In this document: positions 36,432-45,447 of the stretch, piece by piece
How the letters are laid out: the number at the start of each line of letters is the position of its first letter
Numbering within the stretch: position 1 is the first letter of the stretch
DNA from: Olleya sediminilitoris
GTDB taxonomy: Bacteria; Bacteroidota; Bacteroidia; Flavobacteriales; Flavobacteriaceae
Length of the DNA stretch: 64,000 nucleotides
Reading direction: 5' to 3'
NCBI RefSeq assembly: GCF_016785945.1
Contig: NZ_JAEMEF010000004.1
Location: 124,001 to 188,000 of the forward strand
Notes under the pieces: model-generated
Database searches by the model: none
Told to the model about the DNA's origin: nothing
Seen by the model: the letters and a program-made list of their open reading frames with translations, nothing else
Position numbers and translations under genes: made by a program

Positions 36432-37013
36432 TTAACCATGAATACTTTCACTTTTACCATAACTTTTAATTAATTCGCCTTCAAAAGCGACTAATTCTTG
36501 CCAACGTTTATCAACATCAATATCTTTTCCGTATTTTCTTGCAAAGGTTATAAAGGTCGTGTAGTGTCCAGCTTCGCTAACCATTAAATCGTAATAAAAC
36601 TTAGATAATTCTTCATCATTAATACGTTCTGATAACAATTTAAAACGCTCACAACTACGCGCTTCAATCATAGCCGAAAACAATAAACGATCCACCATAG
36701 ATTGCACTCTGTTTCCACCTTTATTCATGAATTTATATAACTGATTTACGTAATGGTCTTTTCTCTCACGACCAAGCGTATAACCACGTTGCTTTATAAT
36801 ATCATGTACCATTTGAAAATGCTGTAACTCCTCTTGAGCTAACAACGTTAATTCGGTAACTAAATCTTCATGTTCAGAGTTTAGCGTAATAATAGTTATG
36901 GCATTGGTAGCTGCTTTTTGCTCACACCAAGCATGATCTGTCAAGATTTCTTCAAGGTTAGATTCTGCAATAGTGACCCAACGTGGATCGGTTTCTAGTT
37001 TAAGGTGAAGCAT
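36432..37013 (-). CDS. miaE: tRNA 2-methylthio-N6-isopentenyladenosine-37 hydroxylase MiaE
   Basis: A 193-residue ferritin-like diiron monooxygenase that hydroxylates ms2i6A37 in tRNAs. The diiron ligands are visible in LAQEELQHFQMVHD (E..H) and EARSCERFKLL and SEAGHYTTFI (E..H). The conserved opening DPRWVTIAESNLEEILTDHAWCEQKAA is diagnostic. tenA starts 63 nt downstream on the same strand, so co-transcription is possible but not certain. Confidence 0.93.
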   Translation of the reverse strand: MLHLKLETDPRWVTIAESNLEEILTDHAWCEQKAATNAITIITLNSEHEDLVTELTLLAQEELQHFQMVHDIIKQRGYTLGRERKDHYVNQLYKFMNKGGNRVQSMVDRLLFSAMIEARSCERFKLLSERINDEELSKFYYDLMVSEAGHYTTFITFARKYGKDIDVDKRWQELVAFEGELIKSYGKSESIHG

Positions 37014-37039
37014 GATAATATTTTAAGTGATGTGTAACA

Positions 37040-37047
37040 CAAATATA
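37040..37047 (-). promoter_or_regulatory. Putative -7 box of miaE
   Basis: Minus-strand TATATTTG, 26 nt before the start codon at 37013. Confidence 0.42.
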
Positions 37048-37094
37048 ATTATAATTTGGGTCTGTTGTTAAAGTCTTAATAATGAATGCTAAGT

Positions 37095-38165
37095 TTATTT
37101 AATTTCTACTTTAAGTAAATTAAAAACCTCATGAGCGCTAGTTACTGCTGCTTCCATTTTACCAGAAAATCTGGTATTAGTTTCTGCTCCAGCAATAAAT
37201 AATTTATTATTTAAGTACGTAGATTTAAATAACGGATGACCATTGTTTTGTTGTGGCATTACAAAATTGTCATAGCTTGGTGTTGTAAACGGTTGTTGTT
37301 GCCAAACACATTCTTCATAACTTAAAAACTCCAGAGCCTGATCGCCATAATAACTTTGCAATTGTTGTAAAGCCATTTGTTGACGCTCGTTTTTAGTTTT
37401 ATGTAATAAAGAACCACTCATAAAACCACTTAGTGCAAACAAAGATTGTGTTGCATTGCTATGATCATAAAATTCTTGTAAAGGTCCTGAATTTGCATAA
37501 ATTGTTCCGCTAGTATTTTGGTTATTCCAAAACGGAGTTTTATAAGTAAATCCAACTCTAATGGAGTTGTGCATCCATGTATGTGTATTTGCTAATACAT
37601 TTATTAAAGTATCAGGTAATTCTGGCTGTGTACTAATATTTTGATTAAACAACGCTGGAGGTAAAGTTGATACCACGTACCTTGAATTATAGTTTTGTTT
37701 ATTTGTTTGGACCAAAATTGTTTCAGCTTTAAGCTGAAGAGACTGCACGCTAGTATTTGTTTTAATAGTCTGTTCTGGTAGTGTATTTGCTAAGGTTTTA
37801 ATTATAGTTTCTGTACCATTTGTTATTCGATAACTCACCGAATCATTATTGGGTAAGGTCACCAATTGTGGTTGTTTGCTATTATCAGGATGGTAAATAG
37901 CTGTTTTACCATAAGATTGTTTAAACAACTTGATATCTAATTGTTTGACTAAGTTTAAGACATTGCTTTGCTGAGGTACAATCCAAGTTGCTCCTAAATC
38001 AATAGCAGCTTCATTAGTGTTGTATTTTGTTAAAATACGTCCACCAATACGTGTGTTGGCTTCAATAATAGTCACTTTTAAAGACGTTTGTTTTAATAAA
38101 TAGGCAAGCGTTAACCCTGTTAATCCAGCTCCAATAATAAGGACGTCTTTGTCTTGTGTAGTCAT
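37095..38165 (-). CDS. FAD-dependent amine oxidase-like protein
   Basis: A 356-residue flavoprotein. The dinucleotide-binding motif GAGLTGLTLAYLL (residues ~12-24), the acidic end of strand 2 (IIEANTRIGGRI) and the C-terminal FAD motif (KLFIAGAETNTRFSGKMEAAVTSA) mark the flavin monoamine oxidase family. No signal peptide. The substrate is unknown; it is shorter than typical MAO (~450-520) and has a reduced substrate domain. It follows recG by 3 nt, probably in one transcript, without obvious functional link. Confidence 0.83.
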   Translation of the reverse strand: MTTQDKDVLIIGAGLTGLTLAYLLKQTSLKVTIIEANTRIGGRILTKYNTNEAAIDLGATWIVPQQSNVLNLVKQLDIKLFKQSYGKTAIYHPDNSKQPQLVTLPNNDSVSYRITNGTETIIKTLANTLPEQTIKTNTSVQSLQLKAETILVQTNKQNYNSRYVVSTLPPALFNQNISTQPELPDTLINVLANTHTWMHNSIRVGFTYKTPFWNNQNTSGTIYANSGPLQEFYDHSNATQSLFALSGFMSGSLLHKTKNERQQMALQQLQSYYGDQALEFLSYEECVWQQQPFTTPSYDNFVMPQQNNGHPLFKSTYLNNKLFIAGAETNTRFSGKMEAAVTSAHEVFNLLKVEIK

Positions 38166-38168
38166 AAA

Positions 38169-40271
38169 TTAGCTAATGTAGTTCCAAATATTTTTATACT
38201 TACTCATTTGTCGGTAAGTCTCTAAAATAATTGCATTCTCTGGACTATTTAAACTAGGATCTTTGGTTAAAAGGTCTTTTGCCCAATAACGTGCATGTTG
38301 TAAAATGTCATTATCTTTTACAATATCTGCAATGCGTAAATTTAAAATTCCGCTTTGTTGTGTACCCATAATATCTCCAGGACCACGAAGTTTTAAATCG
38401 ACTTCAGCAATCTCAAAACCATCATTAGTTCTGGTCATTGTTTCAATACGTGTTTTACTATTTTCTGATAACTTATGACCAGTCATTAATATGCAATAAC
38501 TTTGTTCTGCACCACGACCAACACGACCTCTTAATTGGTGTAATTGTGCTAGTCCAAATCGCTCTGCACTTTCAATAACCATCACAGATGCATTGGGTAC
38601 ATTTACACCAACTTCAATAACAGTTGTAGCAACCATAATTTGTGTTTCACCTTTAACAAAACGTTGCATTTCGTATTCTTTATCTGCAGGTTTCATTTTA
38701 CCATGTACAATAGAAATTTGATATTCTGGCATCGGAAAATCTCGAGTTAAACTCTCGTAGCCATCCATCAAATCTTTATAATCCATTTGTGCATTTTCTT
38801 GGATTAATGGATAGACAATATAGGCTTGTCTTTTTTTAGCAATTTCGTCACGTATAAACCTAAAAACTTTTAGTCTGTTTGAGTCGTATCTGTGAACCGT
38901 TTTTATAGGTTGTCTTCCAGGAGGTAACTCGTCAATAATAGAAATATCCAAATCACCATAAACAGACATAGCTAATGTTCTAGGAATTGGAGTAGCAGTC
39001 ATGACCAAAACATGAGGAGGAAGACTGTTTTTTTTCCAAAGTCTAGCTCGTTGTTTTACACCAAACCTATGTTGTTCATCAATAATTGCAAGTCCTAAAT
39101 TTTTAAATTTAACTTTGTCTTCCAGTATAGCATGTGTCCCAATTAGGATATCCAATTCGCCATTTTCTAACATGCTATGGATTTCTCTTCGTTCTGAAGT
39201 TTTGCTTGAACCTGTTAACAGTCTAATGCTGATTTTTAAATCATTACACATTTCAAGTAAACCGTTATAATGTTGGACTGACAAAATTTCAGTAGGAGCC
39301 ATAAGACAAGCCTGAAAACCATTATCAAGAGCCATTAACATTGACATCAAGGCGACTATAGTTTTTCCAGATCCTACATCACCTTGTAAAAGACGGTTCA
39401 TTTGTGCATTACTACCTAAGTCAGCACGTATTTCTTTAAGGACTCGTTTTTGTGCATTAGTTAATTCAAACGGTAAATGGTTTTTAAAAAACGCATTAAA
39501 ATGTGTTCCAACTGTAGAAAAAGGAAACCCTTTTATTTTGGTTTTATGTATTAGGTTTTTAAGAATTAATTGCAATTGAATGTAAAATAATTCTTCAAAT
39601 TTTAATCTAAATTTAGCTTTAGAAAGTAATGTTTGATCTTTTGGAAAATGAATGTTTAAAAGCGCTTCAGATTTAGAAATTAATTTGTTTTCTGAAAGCA
39701 GTTTTTCGGACAAGGTTTCGGCAAATCTTCCTTTGGTTTCAAGAAACAAATTTTGCATGATTTTTGTCATCACACGATTGGTAATACCTCTGTTAGCTAA
39801 CTTCTCTGTAGATGGATAAATAGCTTGCATTGCACTTCGTAAATTAGCTTCATGTTCTGATAATAACTCGATATCAGGATGAGGCATGCTAAACTTGTTT
39901 CCAAACTTAGTTGTTTTTCCAAAAATGACGTAAGGCGTGTTTAGTTTTAAAGCGTCTTTTATCCATTTTTGACCTCTAAACCAAACCAGTTCCATTGTGC
40001 CAGTGTCGTCTTTAAAAGTAGCTACTAGTCGTTTTCCTCTTTTTTGTGCAATCTCTTCAAATTTTGTGATTTTTCCAATGATTTGTACTTCCGATGCGTT
40101 GGGTAATAATTGGCTAATTTTATAATACTTTGTACGATCCAAATACCTATTTGGAAACAGGTTAATTAAGTCTTGATAGGTATGTATAGCCAATTCTTTG
40201 CGTAGTAAATCAGCACGATTTGGTCCTACACCTTTTAGGTAATCAATGGGAGTTTGAAGATTAACACTCAT
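38169..40271 (-). CDS. recG: ATP-dependent DNA helicase RecG
   Basis: A 700-residue superfamily 2 helicase that remodels stalled replication forks and Holliday junctions. In order: N-terminal wedge/OB domain (YLKGVGPNRADLLRKEL, then QIIGKITKFEEI), Walker A GDVGSGKT, Walker B DEQHRFGV, motif III VMTATPIPRTLAM, motif V/VI VGVNVPNASVM and QLHQLRGRVGRG, and the C-terminal TRB segment. The start is set at 40271 (MSVNLQTPIDYL), as relatives begin there; the upstream ATG at 40325 adds an uncharacteristic hydrophobic extension. Confidence 0.95.
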   Translation of the reverse strand: MSVNLQTPIDYLKGVGPNRADLLRKELAIHTYQDLINLFPNRYLDRTKYYKISQLLPNASEVQIIGKITKFEEIAQKRGKRLVATFKDDTGTMELVWFRGQKWIKDALKLNTPYVIFGKTTKFGNKFSMPHPDIELLSEHEANLRSAMQAIYPSTEKLANRGITNRVMTKIMQNLFLETKGRFAETLSEKLLSENKLISKSEALLNIHFPKDQTLLSKAKFRLKFEELFYIQLQLILKNLIHKTKIKGFPFSTVGTHFNAFFKNHLPFELTNAQKRVLKEIRADLGSNAQMNRLLQGDVGSGKTIVALMSMLMALDNGFQACLMAPTEILSVQHYNGLLEMCNDLKISIRLLTGSSKTSERREIHSMLENGELDILIGTHAILEDKVKFKNLGLAIIDEQHRFGVKQRARLWKKNSLPPHVLVMTATPIPRTLAMSVYGDLDISIIDELPPGRQPIKTVHRYDSNRLKVFRFIRDEIAKKRQAYIVYPLIQENAQMDYKDLMDGYESLTRDFPMPEYQISIVHGKMKPADKEYEMQRFVKGETQIMVATTVIEVGVNVPNASVMVIESAERFGLAQLHQLRGRVGRGAEQSYCILMTGHKLSENSKTRIETMTRTNDGFEIAEVDLKLRGPGDIMGTQQSGILNLRIADIVKDNDILQHARYWAKDLLTKDPSLNSPENAIILETYRQMSKYKNIWNYIS

Positions 40272-40382
40272 AAACAACGAAATTAATGTATTTTGATTTA
40301 AAGTGAAAGTTAATTGGGTTAGCATTACTATACTTCATCACAAAAAATTGTATTTTGGTCTGGTACTTGTTTAAAATTATTT

Positions 40383-42443
40383 ATGAGAAGCTTTTTAGTC
40401 CTGTTTTTTACGTTTTTATGTCTTTTTGCGAAAGCACAACAGACAGAAATTGTTGATTTTAAAACTATTAATTCTAGATTAGTTATAATACCAGAACAGT
40501 CTAAAGTGTCAGGTAAATTAGTCAGTTCTTTTAAAATATTAAAAGACACAGATTCTATTTACTTAGATGCTATTGATATGAAATTTAAAAATGTTGTTTT
40601 AGATAATAAAACAGTTTTTTTTGAAAATGATTTAAAAAAGATTGTGATAAAATCTAAATTCAAGAAAAATAAAATTTATAAACTAAGTTTTGACTACATA
40701 GTTTATCCTAAGAAGGCAATGTATTTTGTTCAAAATGAAAAAGATTGGCAAGTTTGGACCCAAGATCAAGGTAAATACACCAGTCATTGGTTACCTAGTA
40801 TTGATGATATGAATGATAAAATTGAATTTGATTTATCAGTGATTTCATATACTGACGAAAAAGTTATTGCTAATGGTAAAATTAGAAAACGCGACATTGC
40901 AGATAATGTTTCAATTTGGCATTACAACATGCAAAAACCAATGTCAAGTTACTTAGTAGCATTAGCTATTGGCAAGTATGATAAAAAAGTAATTACATCC
41001 AAAAGCGGAATTCCACTTGAGTTATATTATTACCCAAAAGATTCGCTTAAAGTAGAACCAACGTATCGTTACACCAAACAACTATTTGATTTTTTAGAAC
41101 ACGAAATAGGTGTGCCTTACCCTTGGCAAAACTACAAACAAATTCCAGTTAAAGACTTTTTGTATTCTGGTATGGAAAATACTAGTTGCACCATTTTTAG
41201 TGATGACTTTATGATTGACGACACTAGTTTTGTTGATAAAAACTACGTCAACGTTAATGCGCATGAGTTAGCACATCAATGGTTTGGAGATTTGGTCACT
41301 GAAACCTCAGGAACCCATCATTGGTTACAAGAAGGTTTTGCAACTTATTATGCATTACTTGCAGAACGCGATATATTTGGAGAGGATTATTATTACAATC
41401 AACTTTTTGAGTATTATCAAGAGTTGAAAGCACAAGATAGTGCTGGTCAAAGCACAGCACTTTTAAATCCAAAATCTAGTAGTACAACGTTTTACAAAAA
41501 AGGAGCTTGGGCTTTACATGTTTTAAGAAAAAAAGTAGGAGATAAGGCATTTAAAGATGCTGTAAAAAGCTATTTAAATACTTATGCCTATAAAAATGTT
41601 GAGACTACTAATTTTATAACTGAAGTCGAAAAGACTTCTGGTCAAGATTTAAATACGTTTGTAAAAGATTGGTTGTCTTCTTCTGTTGTTTTGGAGCAGC
41701 AAATAGAAGCAAGTTTGAAACGTAATGAAACTGCTTCGTTTTTATTAACTATGCAAACCGATCCTTATTTAAGTTTTAGAACAGATCAGGATGAAAATTA
41801 TATTCCGTCAAGCTTAACAATGTCTTTACCAGAAGGTTTTTACACTATTAAAACTGCAGTATTGCAAGAATTGTTGAACAAACCAGATTATCCAACGTAT
41901 GATGATTTGATAACGGAAGCGTTTCAATCTGGTCAAATACAATTACGACAAACCTTGGCTTTGGGATTAAGAGAAATCCCTTTAAAATTTCAAAAAAACT
42001 ACGAGAGTTTACTTAACGATAGCAGTTATGTAACCATTGAAGCTGCATTGTATAATCTTTGGGCTAATTTTCCGCGAAAGCGAAACCTTTATTTGGATCA
42101 AACTAAAAGTATTTACGGTTTTAATAATTATAATATCAGAATACTTTGGTTGGCTTTAGCTATTGCTACACCTAATTTTGAACAAGAAAAAACAGAAAGT
42201 TTTTATAATGAGTTGGTAAGTTATAGCGATCCAAATCAACCCTTTTCAAGACGTCAGTCTGCTTTTGATACCATGTCAAGTTTAGGTCTGTTTAATCAGC
42301 AAGCGTTGACTAATCTTTTAGAAGCAACCAAGCATCATAATTGGCGTTTTAAAAGTTTTGCCAAACAAGTTGTAGAAATGTTATCTGAAAATGAAAAATA
42401 TAAATCTTTAATTAGTAATTTGCAGGACAACCAAAAACAATAA
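40383..42443 (+). CDS. M1 family aminopeptidase, exported
   Basis: A 686-residue zinc aminopeptidase with an N-terminal Sec signal (LVLFFTFLCLFAKAQ). The exopeptidase motif GMEN occurs at 263-266 and the zinc site HELAHQW-x18-E at H294, H298, E317. The catalytic Tyr region and a HEAT-like helical C-terminus follow. It is probably periplasmic, releasing N-terminal residues from peptides for nutrition. It is divergent from recG (111 nt apart). The patatin gene starts one base after its stop codon, so the two are coupled. Contains the 14-mer repeat at 42069-42082. Confidence 0.93.
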   Translation: MRSFLVLFFTFLCLFAKAQQTEIVDFKTINSRLVIIPEQSKVSGKLVSSFKILKDTDSIYLDAIDMKFKNVVLDNKTVFFENDLKKIVIKSKFKKNKIYKLSFDYIVYPKKAMYFVQNEKDWQVWTQDQGKYTSHWLPSIDDMNDKIEFDLSVISYTDEKVIANGKIRKRDIADNVSIWHYNMQKPMSSYLVALAIGKYDKKVITSKSGIPLELYYYPKDSLKVEPTYRYTKQLFDFLEHEIGVPYPWQNYKQIPVKDFLYSGMENTSCTIFSDDFMIDDTSFVDKNYVNVNAHELAHQWFGDLVTETSGTHHWLQEGFATYYALLAERDIFGEDYYYNQLFEYYQELKAQDSAGQSTALLNPKSSSTTFYKKGAWALHVLRKKVGDKAFKDAVKSYLNTYAYKNVETTNFITEVEKTSGQDLNTFVKDWLSSSVVLEQQIEASLKRNETASFLLTMQTDPYLSFRTDQDENYIPSSLTMSLPEGFYTIKTAVLQELLNKPDYPTYDDLITEAFQSGQIQLRQTLALGLREIPLKFQKNYESLLNDSSYVTIEAALYNLWANFPRKRNLYLDQTKSIYGFNNYNIRILWLALAIATPNFEQEKTESFYNELVSYSDPNQPFSRRQSAFDTMSSLGLFNQQALTNLLEATKHHNWRFKSFAKQVVEMLSENEKYKSLISNLQDNQKQ

Positions 42444-42444
42444 T

Positions 42445-43374
42445 TTGAAAGCATTAGTTATATCTGGAGGTGGAAGTAAAGGCGCATTTGCTGGTGGTGT
42501 TGCGCAGTATTTGATTGAACAACAGGATAAAAAATACGATATGTATTTAGGGACTTCTACAGGAAGTTTGTTAATTCCGCATTTAGCAACTGGTAATATT
42601 GGTAAGCTTTATGATATTTATACGCATGTTAATCAAAATTCGATTTTTAATATCAATCCTTTTGTTTTAAAGAAAAAAGGAGATCGTGAGTATGTGTCTA
42701 TAAATTATTTTAACACCACTTTGCAATTTTTAAAACGAAAACGAACCTTTGGTGAAAGTAAAAATCTTAAAAAACATATAAGAGAAAATTTTACTAAAGC
42801 AGAATATGATTTAATTAAGGCAACTAAAGAAGATGTGGTGGTTACGGTTACCAATTTATCTAAAAATAGAGTCGAGTATAAGTCTATTAACGATTATGAT
42901 TATGAGGAGTTTTGTGAGTGGATTTGGATTTCATGCAATTATATTCCGTTTATGTCATTGGCTAAAAAAAATGGATTTGAGTATGCTGATGGTGGCTTAG
43001 GTTGCGTGATACCAATTAGAGAAGCGATTTTAAGAGGTGCCACAGAGGTTGATGCTATTGTTTTAGAGAGTGAAAACTTAGAGTACAATAAGGTGTTGGG
43101 AAAAAACCCGTTTTCATTAATGATTAACTTATTTGGGCATTTATTAGACCAAGTAGAAAAAGGAGATATTGCTATTGGAAAATTAGCAGCAAAACATAGA
43201 AACGTAAAACTTAATTTATATTACACACCAACTAAATTAACTGAAAACTCATTAATTTTTAATAAAAAACTAATGGAAAAATGGTGGTTACAAGGGTATT
43301 TATATGCACAAAGTAAATATGATGCAAATAACGAGTTTGGTACAACTGTACCTATAAATCAGGAAGAAGAATAA
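42445..43374 (+). CDS. Patatin-like phospholipase
   Basis: A 309-residue cytoplasmic lipid acyl hydrolase. The oxyanion motif GGGSKGAF (~8-15), nucleophile elbow GTSTGS (Ser near 42) and catalytic Asp in the DGG motif (~188) form the Ser/Asp dyad. The start is a TTG at 42445, one base after the M1 peptidase stop, because the family opening KALVISGGGSKG begins there and no ATG is available. Coupled translation would explain the poor start codon. It is followed by a terminator shared with the opposite gene. Confidence 0.9.
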   Translation: MKALVISGGGSKGAFAGGVAQYLIEQQDKKYDMYLGTSTGSLLIPHLATGNIGKLYDIYTHVNQNSIFNINPFVLKKKGDREYVSINYFNTTLQFLKRKRTFGESKNLKKHIRENFTKAEYDLIKATKEDVVVTVTNLSKNRVEYKSINDYDYEEFCEWIWISCNYIPFMSLAKKNGFEYADGGLGCVIPIREAILRGATEVDAIVLESENLEYNKVLGKNPFSLMINLFGHLLDQVEKGDIAIGKLAAKHRNVKLNLYYTPTKLTENSLIFNKKLMEKWWLQGYLYAQSKYDANNEFGTTVPINQEEE

Positions 43375-43381
43375 ACCATAT

Positions 43382-43417
43382 AAAAAAAGCCTTATCCAAT
43401 GGATAAGGCTTTTTTTA
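43382..43417. terminator. Bidirectional terminator
   Basis: Stem AAAGCCTTATCC/GGATAAGGCTTT with A and T tracts between convergent genes. Confidence 0.88.
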
Positions 43418-43425
43418 TAATATTA

Positions 43426-43944
43426 TTACCAGATTTCTCCGACTTCTTTTTTTATGTAATGTAAACCAGCATTACTTGGTGCAGGTTTGTCAAGCATTTC
43501 GTTTAAAATAGCTTCTCTTAATTTTGAAGCAGAATCTATTTTATCACTCATTCCAGCTTTTCTTATTAATTGTATTGTTGCACTTTTAGAGGCATTTACA
43601 ATAGTCCAGCAGTCGTTGCTTAAATATATTTGTTGTGATAGGTTGTGTTCAAATTCTTGCTCGATATTTTTAATAAGTAAATCTTCGTAACCTTGCTTGT
43701 CTGATGATATTGGAGCAACACGTAATAATAACTTGTTTGGAGAAATACGCTCTAAAAATAAAGCTATTCTTTCATAGGCTTGCAAGCGTATTGGTAATGA
43801 CTCTTTACTTAATTCTTTAGTAATAGCGTATTTACGACGTTGTTCTTCGTTTTGCATGTGTTCTCTAAAAAAAAGATATGCAATTGCTCCTGTAACTAAA
43901 GCAGGTATTGTATACATTAAAAGGTTTAATAATTGTTCTTCCAT
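43426..43944 (-). CDS. Membrane-anchored DUF7935-like protein
   Basis: A 172-residue protein with one N-terminal helix (residues ~7-26) followed by a soluble, mostly helical domain (QRRKYAITKELSKESLPIRLQAYERIALFLERI...). It resembles a conserved Bacteroidota family of unknown function (DUF7935 in my recollection; not verified). It faces the cytoplasm if the short N-terminus is outside. It is divergent from the Lgt-like operon, sharing a 232-nt upstream region. Confidence 0.72.
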   Translation of the reverse strand: MEEQLLNLLMYTIPALVTGAIAYLFFREHMQNEEQRRKYAITKELSKESLPIRLQAYERIALFLERISPNKLLLRVAPISSDKQGYEDLLIKNIEQEFEHNLSQQIYLSNDCWTIVNASKSATIQLIRKAGMSDKIDSASKLREAILNEMLDKPAPSNAGLHYIKKEVGEIW

Positions 43945-44083
43945 GGTGTGATTAGTTTATATAACAAACTTAATGTGTTTTAAATTATTGTACAAGAAAA
44001 CAGATAATTGAATCAACCTAGTTTTTAATAGATTGAAATCAACAGATTAAGTAATGTGAGTATTTTCTGTTGTATTTGTAAGT

Positions 44084-44091
44084 TACATTTG
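44084..44091 (+). promoter_or_regulatory. Candidate -7 box upstream of the orphan hairpin
   Basis: TACATTTG fits TAnnTTTG and would start a transcript near 44095. No well-spaced TTG is present upstream. Confidence 0.42.
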
Positions 44092-44112
44092 GATTGCTAT
44101 TAATCTATAATT

Positions 44113-44161
44113 AAAACCGACAATAGTGTTATAGTAAAATAAATTATTGTCGGTTTTTTTT
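44113..44161 (+). terminator. Orphan intrinsic terminator / attenuator hairpin
   Basis: Perfect 13-bp stem AAAACCGACAATA/TATTGTCGGTTTT (44113-44125, 44145-44157), 19-nt loop, and a U run. It lies between divergent genes, so it ends no known plus-strand gene. It sits 16 nt before the Lgt-like start codon, downstream of a promoter box. It may be a leader attenuator or the end of a short sRNA. Confidence 0.65.
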
Positions 44162-44176
44162 ACAACCTCAAACATT

Positions 44177-44977
44177 ATGTTTCCAGAGTTATTTAAATTT
44201 TCAATCCCAGATTTTTTATCCAGCTTTATAGGTGCTAAGCAAATTACCATTTATAGTTACGCAACTTTAATTGCCTTAGGGACTTTGATTGCTGCTTTGT
44301 ATACAAAATGGAGTGCTAAAAGGGAGTTAGGTATAACTAATTTGCCAAATACGTTTTTCTATTTAATATTTATTGCTGGATTTGTTGGAGGTAAGCTGTT
44401 TTTTTACCTACAAGATCCAATGTTGTACATAAATAAACCTGATTTAATTTTAAGTAGTTTTAATGGTGGATATGTTTTTTATGGTTCTTTTATTATGATA
44501 ATTCCGGTTATAATCTGGTACCTTAAAAAGTATAAAATTCCAGTATTGCCAATGTTAGATATATTGGCAGTTACAACGGTAATTGTACATGCAATAGGTA
44601 GGTTGGGTTGTTTTGCTGCTGGTTGTTGTTTTGGTGCTCCAACTGATAGTCATCTAGGAATGGTTTTTCCTACTACGCATAATACAGCTGTGCATCCAAC
44701 ACAATTATATGAAGTATTGGTTTTGATGTCCATACTTTTAATTCTTCTTTATGTAAAAAACAGACAACAATTTAAAGGTCAAATATTTTTAATCTACTTA
44801 ATGCTATATGGTTTTGGTAGAGGTATATTAGAGTTGTTTAGAGGTGATGAAAGAGGCTATGTTATTGATGGAGTCTTATCTCACTCGCAATGTATAGGAC
44901 TGTTTTTTATAGGTTTAGCATGTTATTTTTATTTCAAGTTTTATAAAGCAAGTAATACTAATTTAATTAAAGTTTAA
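44177..44977 (+). CDS. Lgt-like prolipoprotein diacylglyceryl transferase family protein
   Basis: A 266-residue polytopic membrane protein of the Lgt family (about seven helices). Conserved family elements: HAIGRLG with Arg142, HPTQLYE (173-179), YGFGR (Arg215) and LELFRGDERG. The canonical GRIGNFINGE signature is changed to GRLGCFAAGCCFG, replacing both Asn and the Glu by Cys/Ala and giving Cys145, Cys150, Cys151. So true Lgt activity (diacylglycerol transfer to prolipoprotein Cys) is uncertain. ATG 44177 is preferred over a GTG at 44147, which lies in the terminator hairpin. It heads an operon with five lipoprotein genes, the first only 4 nt away. Confidence 0.85.
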   Translation: MFPELFKFSIPDFLSSFIGAKQITIYSYATLIALGTLIAALYTKWSAKRELGITNLPNTFFYLIFIAGFVGGKLFFYLQDPMLYINKPDLILSSFNGGYVFYGSFIMIIPVIIWYLKKYKIPVLPMLDILAVTTVIVHAIGRLGCFAAGCCFGAPTDSHLGMVFPTTHNTAVHPTQLYEVLVLMSILLILLYVKNRQQFKGQIFLIYLMLYGFGRGILELFRGDERGYVIDGVLSHSQCIGLFFIGLACYFYFKFYKASNTNLIKV

Positions 44978-44981
44978 TCCA

Positions 44982-45437
44982 ATGAAAAAGAAAATTTTTA
45001 ACACAATATCTCCAATAACATTATTGGTAGTCGCTTTGTTTTTAATAGGATCTGGTTGCCCTGCAGATGACGGTGTTCAAGATGAACCAGAAACATCAGC
45101 ATGTGATTATGAAGGTTATGATGGTTTAGATACCACAAACAATACTACGACCTTAATACCTGAAGCAGAATTAACTACAGATTTTTTCAATACTTCTTCA
45201 AATGGTCCAGAAGTAGAAATTTATGAAACCAGTGATCCTGGCAACTTTTGGTTTGTAACCACAGTTGTAACGCTTAATGCAACTGGGACAGGTCAATTAA
45301 GTATTAATGGTAATATTCAAACTGTAAATGTAACGTGTTTAGCAACAGGTAATGCTGTTGGACAAGGTATGCAATTTATAGTAATAGCTTCTGGTCTTGA
45401 TGCCGAGTTTTGTGTAGTAATAGACGAATTTCATTAA
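44982..45437 (+). CDS. Small lipoprotein A (paralogue of 46107-46556)
   Basis: A 151-residue lipoprotein (lipobox IGSGC, Cys26) with an acidic linker (PADDGVQDEPE). The ~110-residue domain contains CDYEGYDGLD near the start and CVVIDE at the end, plus an internal Cys, suggesting disulfides. It aligns along its whole length with the lipoprotein at 46107-46556 (CNYQGFSYLD ... CVIIDE). No known family. The acidic residues after Cys suit the Bacteroidota surface-lipoprotein export signal. It begins 4 nt after the Lgt-like gene. Confidence 0.78.
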   Translation: MKKKIFNTISPITLLVVALFLIGSGCPADDGVQDEPETSACDYEGYDGLDTTNNTTTLIPEAELTTDFFNTSSNGPEVEIYETSDPGNFWFVTTVVTLNATGTGQLSINGNIQTVNVTCLATGNAVGQGMQFIVIASGLDAEFCVVIDEFH

Positions 45438-45447
45438 TAAACCTCAA

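Noticed and set aside
40272-40325. An upstream ATG for RecG adding 18 residues.
   Set aside because: The extension is hydrophobic and atypical; relatives start at the equivalent of MSVNLQTPIDYL. The extra stretch is probably promoter region shared with the M1 gene.
44147-44176. A GTG start that would lengthen the Lgt-like protein by ten residues.
   Set aside because: It lies within the terminator hairpin, and the family-like sequence begins at ATG 44177.
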